Below, one piece after another: positions 56,691-64,000 of a DNA stretch of 64,000 nucleotides. The notes below the pieces were generated by a model. It did not search any database. It worked only from the letters and a program-made list of their open reading frames with translations, and was not told the DNA's origin. Position numbers and translations under genes: made by a program. The DNA is taken from the NCBI RefSeq assembly GCF_004341945.1, contig NZ_SMBP01000011.1:1-64000 (forward strand). The letters run 5' to 3'. Each line of letters starts with the position of its first letter. The first letter of the stretch is position 1. The stretch comes from Longicatena caecimuris. GTDB taxonomy: Bacteria; Bacillota_I; Bacilli_A; Erysipelotrichales; Erysipelotrichaceae.

Positions 56691-57591
56691 AAAACTCCTC
56701 TTCTAATCGATCTATCAAGGTATCACTGATTCCACTAACTGCTTTGCGAAAGAATAATGCTTCACTTGCTTTAAGATATGCGTAATCGTCATTACTATAT
56801 GGCGAGACTTCACCATATGCATTGATTTTCATCACATGCAAAGCTGTCCACCGATGGATATCATCAACATAAGCCGCTTCAACACCTTTTTTAAACGTAT
56901 GATCACGAAAAGGTGAATTAAAGAGGATCGTTTGAAACAACATTTCATCCGGTGCATATGAAGTTTGAAAATATGTTAATAACTTTGGCTGGGTATCAAT
57001 CAAATCCATCATATAGCTTGCAAACGCATGCGTTAACGCGTGCCATTGTCCTCCACCATACACCGTATAAGTTTGTCCTTGTAGAATTAAGTCCGTTTTT
57101 TTATAAAACAGACGATTCTTTGTAATACCATAACGTAACAGGTGATGAAGAAATCTATCCGCTTTTTTGTTATGGAAAAAAGGCTTCATAAAATGTCGTT
57201 GCTGAATCTTAAAATAATCTTGGTTCTTATCCGTGATTGCAAATCCTCTGATAAACTCTACATCGGCATGCTTTGCAAAAAAAGTCTGCAAATCTTTTTG
57301 TGCATACAATGGATAATCTTGTCCGGATAATAAAACATAGCGATCATATTTTTTCTGTAATGCGGCACGATACAGTAATAAGGTAGCTTCTACTAAGCTG
57401 ATATCTCCCCAATAGCACCTTGTGCGTTGTGTAAGGATATATAAGGATGAATAGTCATTTATTTCATCGATGGAGAAATCAGCCTTTTGATCCACATGCA
57501 AATACACATCCTGCATTTCACATAACTGTTTTAACAATCGATTCAATTGTTTGACATCTGTATGTGCCAATATTAAATATGCAATTCTCAT
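56674..57591 (-). CDS. GT14-type (core-2/I-branching-like) glycosyltransferase
   Basis: 305 residues. 'MRIAYLILAHTDVKQLNRLL', 'VYLHVDQKADF', 'YVLLSGQDYPLY' and 'SYAPDEMLFQTILFNSPF' are the conserved blocks of the Branch domain family of beta-1,6-N-acetylglucosaminyl- or xylosyltransferases. Sugar unknown here. Overlaps both neighbours. Confidence 0.88.
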   Translation of the reverse strand: MRIAYLILAHTDVKQLNRLLKQLCEMQDVYLHVDQKADFSIDEINDYSSLYILTQRTRCYWGDISLVEATLLLYRAALQKKYDRYVLLSGQDYPLYAQKDLQTFFAKHADVEFIRGFAITDKNQDYFKIQQRHFMKPFFHNKKADRFLHHLLRYGITKNRLFYKKTDLILQGQTYTVYGGGQWHALTHAFASYMMDLIDTQPKLLTYFQTSYAPDEMLFQTILFNSPFRDHTFKKGVEAAYVDDIHRWTALHVMKINAYGEVSPYSNDDYAYLKASEALFFRKAVSGISDTLIDRLEEEFYAASI

Positions 57592-58775
57592 ATGGTATCC
57601 TTCCCATCTTCATGTAACCGTCCTTCGTATAAGGTAATATACGCAAGAAACGCTCTATTCTTATCCAAATGAGCCTTTTCTTCTGGAAGCAATTGTATAC
57701 GCTGCAATGGCTTTTCCTTTAAAAGCTTCAAGAATTCGTTTACGTTATGTACAACATAGCTTCCTTTACACAAGGTTTCTTTACATCCGCCCACATCATA
57801 ACTAACAATTGGGCAGCCACATGCCTGCGCTTCAAGATTAACACTTGGGTAAGTATCCTCATATGTTGGATTGAAAAAGACATAGCTTTGCTGATACCAG
57901 GAAACAAGCTCTTTCACATCGTGTGTTTCTTTATATCCTTTGATATTGGATGGCAATTGATGCAGCTGTTGTTTCGTTAACCCAATCATAACGATTTGAT
58001 ATGCATCTGGAATGTGCTTTGCCAAAGCGATAAAATCATCAAACCCTTTTGCAGCAGTCCATTTCCCAGCAACCCCAAGAATCGTTTTCGTTTTTTTATC
58101 CATCGCGGTCTTCCTTGGAGAAAATACTTGTAAGTCAATTCCATTATGAATGGTATAGATTGGATATGCTTGTAGAAAGGAAGCTTGCACTTGCTGCAAA
58201 AGCCAATCGGAAGGAGTAATCAAGATGAGATTTTCTATGCCGGTAAAACATGCTTTCTTTTTCTGAAAGCTGCGTGTCATATCGCTCTTTATTGTCTTAG
58301 GATAGCCATCATGATGCTGACATTGACGACATTGTGATTGCCATTGCATACAGCCATGACCATTGTAGTGTGCACAATTCCCTGTAAAGCTCCAACAATC
58401 ATGTAATGTCCAAATTTTTTTTATTTCCGGATGACGTTTTAAATATGCACAAAATAGTGGTAAATTCAGATAATAGCCATGCAGATTATGCAAATGAAGA
58501 ATATCCGGCTGTAGCCGTTCGAGCTTTTTAATAAAGCGTTTGGTCGCAAAATAGCTGCCAAAACCATTTTTTCCTAAAAAGCGTGCCTTTCCCACATGCC
58601 ATAAAACATCAAAGATCGTTCCTATTTTTATTGTTTTATAAGTTGCCTCTGCCTTGCCTCTGCCATAAGCAATGTAACAGCTATACCCTTTTTGCTGTGC
58701 CATTGTATACAATGTCTTGCATATCCTTCCTGTACTGCCATAGCATACGGTATTCACGAAAACTATTTTTTCCAT
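57588..58775 (-). CDS. GT4-family glycosyltransferase
   Basis: 395 residues. 'VNTVCYGSTGRICKTLYTMAQ' and 'ILHLHNLHGYYLNLP', then a Cys/His-rich 'SFTGNCAHYNGHGCMQWQSQCRQCQHH' segment common in this subfamily, and donor-binding 'LGVAGKWTAAKGFDDFIALA' with 'NPTYEDTYPSVNLEAQACGCP'. Retaining GT-B enzyme. Overlaps the epimerase gene upstream by 13 bases. Confidence 0.92.
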   Translation of the reverse strand: MEKIVFVNTVCYGSTGRICKTLYTMAQQKGYSCYIAYGRGKAEATYKTIKIGTIFDVLWHVGKARFLGKNGFGSYFATKRFIKKLERLQPDILHLHNLHGYYLNLPLFCAYLKRHPEIKKIWTLHDCWSFTGNCAHYNGHGCMQWQSQCRQCQHHDGYPKTIKSDMTRSFQKKKACFTGIENLILITPSDWLLQQVQASFLQAYPIYTIHNGIDLQVFSPRKTAMDKKTKTILGVAGKWTAAKGFDDFIALAKHIPDAYQIVMIGLTKQQLHQLPSNIKGYKETHDVKELVSWYQQSYVFFNPTYEDTYPSVNLEAQACGCPIVSYDVGGCKETLCKGSYVVHNVNEFLKLLKEKPLQRIQLLPEEKAHLDKNRAFLAYITLYEGRLHEDGKDTI

Positions 58776-59899
58776 ACGGTTTTATTTATGATGGAAGTAT
58801 AGGATTGAAGGATTCTTACGACTTTTCCACTGATTGGCTCAATATAATCATAAACAGGCAAGCTTTTTTCATGATGCTTTTCTAATTGTATTGCTAAGGC
58901 AACCGCCTGTAATACCTCTTCCTTTTGGATACCGGCAAGAATGAAATTTCCTTTTTCCATCGCCTCAGGGCGCTCGGTACTAGTACGTATGCAAACAGCC
59001 GGAAATCCTAAATCGATGGATGAGAAAAAGGCAGCTTCTTCAGGAAGTGTTCCAGAATCACTTACAACAGCCAATGCCTGTATCTGTAATTGATTGTAAT
59101 CATGAAAACCTAATGGCTTATGAATACGGACACGTTCATCAAAAGAAAAATTCCTTTCCCTAATAAACTTTTCTGCTCTTGGATGACAAGAATATATAAT
59201 AGGCACATTGTACATATCTGCTAAGGCATTGATTGCCGTAAACACATCATAAAAAGCTTCTTCATGATCGATATTCTCTTCCCGATGCGCGGATAACAAA
59301 ATATATTGTTGCTTTACTAAACCAAGTTCTTTAAGAATCTTTGATTCACGGATTTGCGTTAGATTCTTCGTAAGAACTTCAGCCATTGGAGATCCTGTTA
59401 CAAACACTCTGTCTTTTGCTACTCCTTCCGCCAAGAGATATCTTCTGGCATGTTCGCTATAACACAAATTTACATCTGCAATATGATCTACGATACGACG
59501 ATTCGTCTCCTCTGGCAATCGTTCATCAAAACAGCGGTTTCCAGCTTCTAGATGAAAAATCGGGATATGCAAGCGTTTTGCCGCGATCACACTTAAGCAA
59601 CTATTGGTATCTCCCAGCACCAGCACTGCATCGGGACGAACATTTGCCATTAGATGATAGCTTTTTGCAATAATGCTGCCGATTGTCTCACCAACTTCAT
59701 CTTTTGCGGCATTTAAGTAAAAATCCGGTGCCCGCAGCTGCAAATCCTTGAAAAAGATCTGATTCAGTTGATAGTCATAATTCTGCCCGGTGTGTACAAG
59801 GATTTGTTCAAAGTATAAATCACATGTTTTGATGATTTCTGATAATCGTATGATTTCCGGTCTGGTACCAACGATTGTCATCAATTTTAATTTTTTCAT
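58763..59899 (-). CDS. capG: UDP-GlcNAc 2-epimerase-family enzyme (CapG/FnlC type)
   Basis: About 378 residues of the WecB fold: 'MTIVGTRPEIIRLS', 'HTGQNYDYQLNQIFF', 'VLGDTNSCL', 'HLEAGNRCFDERLPEETNR', and 'SDSGTLPEEAAFF'. Placed with CapE- and CapF-type genes, it most likely makes UDP-L-FucNAc from the talose-configured intermediate rather than UDP-ManNAc. Start at 59899; AAGGAGG is 13 bases off, and the GTG at 59911 is almost inside it. Confidence 0.9.
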   Translation of the reverse strand: MKKLKLMTIVGTRPEIIRLSEIIKTCDLYFEQILVHTGQNYDYQLNQIFFKDLQLRAPDFYLNAAKDEVGETIGSIIAKSYHLMANVRPDAVLVLGDTNSCLSVIAAKRLHIPIFHLEAGNRCFDERLPEETNRRIVDHIADVNLCYSEHARRYLLAEGVAKDRVFVTGSPMAEVLTKNLTQIRESKILKELGLVKQQYILLSAHREENIDHEEAFYDVFTAINALADMYNVPIIYSCHPRAEKFIRERNFSFDERVRIHKPLGFHDYNQLQIQALAVVSDSGTLPEEAAFFSSIDLGFPAVCIRTSTERPEAMEKGNFILAGIQKEEVLQAVALAIQLEKHHEKSLPVYDYIEPISGKVVRILQSYTSIINKTVWKK

Positions 59900-59907
59900 A
59901 AGGGTGT

Positions 59908-61041
59908 TCACACCTCCTTATAATAGGTATCCGGATAAGTTTCATCAAATACTTCATTTGCCCAAATAATTACTACCATATCCTGCGTTCCCGTATTTTC
60001 AATACAATGTAAATACCCCGGTGGTATATCCACTACTTCCATTTTGTTCGCCGAAAGATGATAGGTAAGAAGCTTATGATCATCGTCATAAAGATTGCGC
60101 AATTTAACATTTCCTTCGCCGGCGACAACAACATATTTTTCATTTTTGCTCATATGCCAATGATTTCCTTTTACAATACCCGGATGCAAAACATTTACAC
60201 TCACTTGTCCATAAGTATCCATATGAAACATCTCGGTAAAGCTGCCTCGCGCATCCTGATGCATTGTTAAAGAATACGATAAGTTTTCTTGCGGCAGATA
60301 AGACAAATAGGTGGCATATAGCTTTTTAACAAATGCCGTTTGATTAGGCAATGTAAGATTCTGCTGCTCATTTTTAAAGGAATATAAGATATTTCTTAAT
60401 TCCGATAAACGACACCTCGTTGTTGGTTCTACCTTATAGAAATCAGATTCATCTGCAACCGTTGCCTTTCCTTGCAGACAATTCAGTATTTCCGTGATGA
60501 CATCATCAATATAACAAAGCGTGATTTCCTTTTGTTCATCGTGAATCTGAATATCCTGATTTCTAGCAAGGTGGTAACACCAAGTTGCTACGACACTGTT
60601 GTAATCAGGGCGGCACCATTTCCCATATACATTCGGCAGACGATATAGATAAATTTTATTACCGTTTTTTTGCCATAGCGATCTTAAGCAATTTTCAGCT
60701 GCACGTTTGCTTCTTCCATAATCATTATCTAGCACTGCCTGAATCGATGAGGTCATTAAAATGGGACATGTATTCCTATGCTGAATTAATTCATCACAAA
60801 TAAACTGTGTGAATCCTTTATTCCCTTCTTCATATTCTTGTGCTTTCTGTGGTCGATTGACACCGGCTAAATGAATGATGAAATCACAATCCGTCAAGTA
60901 TTCTTTTAAGTCTTCTATCGCATCACGGCGATCATAGGTATACAACTTCAGTGGTTGTAAAAACGACAGTTCTTTACTTTGTAATACATGTATTAAATTT
61001 CGGGCAATAAAACCATGAGCTCCAGTTATTAAAATGTTCAT
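59908..61041 (-). CDS. capF: CapF/FnlB-type nucleotide-sugar reductase
   Basis: About 377 residues. N-terminal SDR domain 'ILITGAHGFIARNLI' with 'IHLAGVNRPQ' and 'DYGRSKRAAEN', and a C-terminal cupin domain from about 245 with 'GSFTEMFHMDTYGQVSVN', 'KGNHWHMSKNEKYVV' and 'PPGYLHCIENTG'. This two-domain plan is specific to CapF, which reduces the 4-keto intermediate of UDP-L-FucNAc synthesis. Start at 61041 overlaps the CapE stop by 4 bases. Confidence 0.93.
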   Translation of the reverse strand: MNILITGAHGFIARNLIHVLQSKELSFLQPLKLYTYDRRDAIEDLKEYLTDCDFIIHLAGVNRPQKAQEYEEGNKGFTQFICDELIQHRNTCPILMTSSIQAVLDNDYGRSKRAAENCLRSLWQKNGNKIYLYRLPNVYGKWCRPDYNSVVATWCYHLARNQDIQIHDEQKEITLCYIDDVITEILNCLQGKATVADESDFYKVEPTTRCRLSELRNILYSFKNEQQNLTLPNQTAFVKKLYATYLSYLPQENLSYSLTMHQDARGSFTEMFHMDTYGQVSVNVLHPGIVKGNHWHMSKNEKYVVVAGEGNVKLRNLYDDDHKLLTYHLSANKMEVVDIPPGYLHCIENTGTQDMVVIIWANEVFDETYPDTYYKEV

Positions 61042-62087
61042 GCGTATTGATGCTCCCAAGTACGCAACTCTTGTTGTACATAAGCCACTTCCAATAGCTT
61101 GGCTTTTACTTCCTCAGTATCCATAAGAACTGTCGTATCGGAATTAAAATGGGATATGCGAACATGTTCATTACTGCCCGTATAAAACTTGTCATAATTC
61201 AAATCCCGCTTATCTACCGGAACACGATAGAAATTACCCAAATCAATCGCACTTGTACATTCCTCATCCGTTAATAGTGTTTCATACATCTTTTCCCCAT
61301 GGCGGATGCCAATGATTTTGATAGCATTATCGGCATGGAATAATTCTTTTAATGCCTCTGTTAATACTTTTATGGTACACGCAGGTGCCTTTTGCACAAA
61401 AATATCGCCACTTTCACCATGATTGAAAGCAAAAAGCACCAAATCAACCGCTTCTTCTAAAGTCATTAAAAACCTTGTCATATTGGGATTGGTTAACGTC
61501 AATGGCCGACCTTCTTTGATCTGCTTGATAAATAATGGTACTACCGATCCTCGAGAAGCTAATACATTCCCATATCGTGTACACATGATACTTGTTTTAC
61601 GTGGATCCACGATGCGACTTTTCGCCGTAATCACTTTTTCCATCATCGCTTTACTTGTGCCCATGGCATTCACGGGATAGGCTGCTTTATCTGTGCTTAA
61701 GCAGACCACTCGTTTCACTTGATACTCAATTGCTGCACTTAACACATTATCTGTACCTATGATATTTGTTTTCACAGCCTCTAACGGAAAGAATTCACAG
61801 GAAGGCACTTGCTTAAGCGCTGCCGCATGAAAGACGAAATCAACACCATGCATGGCATTGCGAATAGAATCAATGTCACGAACATCACCGATATAAAACC
61901 GCAATTTATGAAAAAGCACAGGATACTTTGCTTGATATTCATGACGCATATCATCTTGTTTTAATTCATCTCTGCTAAATACACGTATTTCTTTGATATC
62001 CGTTTCAATAAATCTTTTTAAGACCGCATTGCCAAAGGAGCCTGTACCTCCCGTTATTAACAACACCTTATCTTTAAATATGCTCAT
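61038..62087 (-). CDS. capE: CapE/FnlA-type UDP-GlcNAc 4,6-dehydratase/5-epimerase
   Basis: 349 residues. 'LLITGGTGSFGNAVLKRF' NAD motif, 'HAAALKQVPSCEFFPLEAVKTNIIGT' region, and 'NAMGTSKAMMEK' in which Met replaces the usual Tyr of YxxxK, as in the inverting dehydratases CapE and PseB. First enzyme of the UDP-L-FucNAc pathway from UDP-GlcNAc. Overlaps the transferase upstream by 14 bases. Confidence 0.93.
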   Translation of the reverse strand: MSIFKDKVLLITGGTGSFGNAVLKRFIETDIKEIRVFSRDELKQDDMRHEYQAKYPVLFHKLRFYIGDVRDIDSIRNAMHGVDFVFHAAALKQVPSCEFFPLEAVKTNIIGTDNVLSAAIEYQVKRVVCLSTDKAAYPVNAMGTSKAMMEKVITAKSRIVDPRKTSIMCTRYGNVLASRGSVVPLFIKQIKEGRPLTLTNPNMTRFLMTLEEAVDLVLFAFNHGESGDIFVQKAPACTIKVLTEALKELFHADNAIKIIGIRHGEKMYETLLTDEECTSAIDLGNFYRVPVDKRDLNYDKFYTGSNEHVRISHFNSDTTVLMDTEEVKAKLLEVAYVQQELRTWEHQYA

Positions 62088-63282
62088 CTTTTAACACCCT
62101 CATTTCTTTTATTAATTGCTCAATCAAGACTTGTTTATCAAAATGCGCCTTTCCATATGCTAGTGCATTCTTGCATAAACGATCATAACGTTCCTTGGGA
62201 CATGTTAAGAATTGTTTGCATACACTTGCTAAACCAGCAGCACTGATTTCATCTGTCACGATTCCTGCTTCTGCTTCTAAAAGAATACGTTTGCTTTCTC
62301 CTTTAACACAACCCACGATGGGGACACCACATGCCATATACGTCTGCAATTTCGCCGGTAACGCCATCTTAAATACATCATCATCCTTTAAAATTAATAA
62401 AGCAGCATCTGCACTCGCTAAATATTGAGGTACTTGTGTTTCTGGTATCCAACCATGGAAAATTACACACTTTTCTAATTTCCGCTGCTTCACCATCGCT
62501 ACTAATTTCGTCATATATCTTCCGGTACCGATGAAATGCCATTGCACATGGAAATCTTTGAGCATATCAGCTGTTTCTATAGCGATATCCAATCCTTGCG
62601 CTTCACCGATATTTCCGGTAAAAACAATATGAAACGCCATCTCATCAAACAATACCTTGCTTTTTGCAACCTTTTCCACCGTAGCGTATTGCGGCCAAAA
62701 CATGATCTTATCACTGCTTGTCCCCAAATATCTTTGAATACTTTGCTCATAGCTTTTTGAGGAAATTAAGATCTTATCACAAGAACGATAAATATAACGC
62801 ATTAGTTTATCTAATATGCAGACACAAAGCGAATTTTTTAAACCGGTAATAGCTGTTACATATTCCGGCCATAAATCTTGTACATTTAAGATAATCGGGA
62901 TCTTCCATTTTTTCTTCAAATAAATAGCGGGCAATGCTGAGGTAAGTGGTGATACGCCAAATACATACAACAGATCAAAGTTTTGTTCTTCAAGTATTTT
63001 ACTTTTCTTTATCGCTTGGTAAGCATAGCTTAGATAATTGCGCACAAGTTGTAGGCTGCCTTGTCCTCTTGGTCGCATATTGCAACGATATATGGAAATA
63101 TTCTGCCACTTTTCATCATTGTTCTTTGTTTTACTATACCCTTGATAATAATGTCCTTTGGGATAATTAGGCAGTCCGGTTAAAACACTGACCTCATTGC
63201 CTAACTGTTGTAAAGTTATTGCCAGATCGTTAATGCGAAAATGCTCCGGCCAGAAATACTGACTTACAATTAAGATTTTCAT
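62074..63282 (-). CDS. WbuB-like GT4 glycosyltransferase (probable L-FucNAc transferase)
   Basis: 402 residues. 'ILIVSQYFWPEHFRINDLA', 'GLPNYPKGHYYQGY', 'FVFTGNIGEAQGLDIAIETA'-type donor region, and 'ACGVPIVGCVKGESKRIL' are the marks of the WbuB/WcaI group. WbuB is known in E. coli as an L-FucNAc transferase, and the donor pathway is encoded next door, so the same sugar is likely here. Confidence 0.88.
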   Translation of the reverse strand: MKILIVSQYFWPEHFRINDLAITLQQLGNEVSVLTGLPNYPKGHYYQGYSKTKNNDEKWQNISIYRCNMRPRGQGSLQLVRNYLSYAYQAIKKSKILEEQNFDLLYVFGVSPLTSALPAIYLKKKWKIPIILNVQDLWPEYVTAITGLKNSLCVCILDKLMRYIYRSCDKILISSKSYEQSIQRYLGTSSDKIMFWPQYATVEKVAKSKVLFDEMAFHIVFTGNIGEAQGLDIAIETADMLKDFHVQWHFIGTGRYMTKLVAMVKQRKLEKCVIFHGWIPETQVPQYLASADAALLILKDDDVFKMALPAKLQTYMACGVPIVGCVKGESKRILLEAEAGIVTDEISAAGLASVCKQFLTCPKERYDRLCKNALAYGKAHFDKQVLIEQLIKEMRVLKDEHI

Positions 63283-64000
63283 GATTTCCTACCTTTGACA
63301 ATATCCTCAATACTACCAGGTAAAGGGCATAAGGTATCTGCTTTCTGATTGCTGTAAATTGTCGAAGAAAATAACTTTTCAAAATTTCTAATGGATAGAA
63401 AGACATCCTTTTTTTTCATTACTTTATAAAAAACACCAAGAAACAAGATCATTGCTTCACATAACAAATAAGGCATTCGAATATGATATTTACACCAGCC
63501 TTGCGCTTTATAAAAGGTAATTAATTCTTTCGCACTCACTGCCTTTTTATCACTAAGATTATAAATTGTATTTCCATAGGTATCTTTTTCAATTAAAAAC
63601 GTCACAAACGTTATAATGTTATTTACTGAACAAAAATGAAATTGATATTCCCCATTTTTAAAATAATAAGCCAATGGTATTGGTTTTAATAATATTCGTT
63701 TATCAATGTTCAAGGTAAACGCTTCGCCATAAACAGGAGCAAATCGTAAAATGGCATAAGTTAACTGATCGCTATGCGTACGTAAATATTCCTCTGCTTT
63801 ATATTTTGCGATAGCATAATAACTCTTAGGAGAACACACTGTACTTTCCTTCACCAATGTCTGCTGATGATTTCCATAGACTTCAATCGTTGAGGAAAAA
63901 ATTAATTTACAGTTTCTCTGTATGCATTCATCAAAAATATTACATGCACATTCATAATTGATAAAATCATAGTTCGCTTTTGAGGTATCCGCATGATTTT
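63279..64000 (-). CDS. NAD-dependent epimerase/dehydratase, 5' end beyond the window
   Basis: The frame stays open to the right edge, so the gene is partial; the visible 240 codons begin in '...DTSKANYDFINYE'. SDR features: 'LIFSSTIEVYG' with the catalytic Ser/Thr, 'SYYAIAKYKAEEYL' with the YxxxK pair, and 'ILRFAPVYG'. An internal TTG at 63857 is not the true start. The C-terminal half carries a hydrophobic stretch. It probably acts on a nucleotide sugar or lipid-linked sugar for the polymer. Most upstream gene of the operon seen; a priming transferase is not in view. Confidence 0.85.
   Translation of the reverse strand, partial: NHADTSKANYDFINYECACNIFDECIQRNCKLIFSSTIEVYGNHQQTLVKESTVCSPKSYYAIAKYKAEEYLRTHSDQLTYAILRFAPVYGEAFTLNIDKRILLKPIPLAYYFKNGEYQFHFCSVNNIITFVTFLIEKDTYGNTIYNLSDKKAVSAKELITFYKAQGWCKYHIRMPYLLCEAMILFLGVFYKVMKKKDVFLSIRNFEKLFSSTIYSNQKADTLCPLPGSIEDIVKGRKS

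Noticed and set aside
43381-64000. EPS region as a mobile island
   Set aside because: No integrase, transposase, direct-repeat boundary or tRNA junction is visible in the window, and base composition by eye resembles the flanks.

Overview
The window reads as chromosome of a low-GC, anaerobic member of the Bacillota. A gut-type Erysipelotrichales-like lineage is my guess from overall character; nothing here proves the taxon. Supporting signs are low GC with AT-rich intergenic DNA, strong AGGAGG-type ribosome sites, a T-box riboswitch, U-tract terminators, a gmk/rqcH neighbourhood, FeoAB iron uptake and an oxygen-sensitive glycyl radical enzyme. No transposase, integrase, phage gene, CRISPR array or rRNA was seen. 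One tRNA (His) is present.

Layout. About 1-9.3 kb: a PHP-family pseudoenzyme with a DegV protein, tRNA-His, asnB, and an sbcD-sbcC-sirtuin operon. 9.5-13.4 kb: an anchored hypothetical and the methionine importer metN-metI-metQ behind a Met-type T-box. 13.4-16.5 kb: small hypotheticals, a degenerate amidohydrolase and an alpha/beta hydrolase. 16.6-19.9 kb: a large secreted leucine-rich-repeat/CAP/InlB-repeat protein. 20-26.9 kb: NAD salvage (pncA-pncB), a membrane protein, feoA-feoB and gdhA. 27-35 kb: an acyltransferase, an SNF2 helicase, gmk, rqcH and asnA. 35.3-41.8 kb: a complete ilvA-ilvB-ilvN-ilvC-ilvD operon preceded by a 26-codon leader peptide very rich in Ile/Val/Leu and a terminator, which is attenuator architecture. 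41.9-43.2 kb: a DUF815 AAA+ ATPase.

43.4-64 kb is one long minus-strand exopolysaccharide operon running in from beyond the right edge. It encodes the UDP-L-FucNAc enzymes (CapE, CapF, CapG types), UDP-galactopyranose mutase, six glycosyltransferases, an acyltransferase, a Wzx flippase, a Wzy-like polymerase with a Wzz-like C-terminal part, and the CpsC/CpsD chain-length and tyrosine-kinase pair, which unusually lie near the 3' end. Set between Wzx and a glycosyltransferase, with overlapping genes, are a divergent glycyl radical enzyme and its radical-SAM activase. This is the strongest candidate for an undescribed system: radical chemistry dedicated to making or modifying a surface polysaccharide. 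Other points of interest are the ilv leader, the polymerase/chain-length fusion, two proteins that have lost their metal ligands, and several unexplained repeats in promoter regions.
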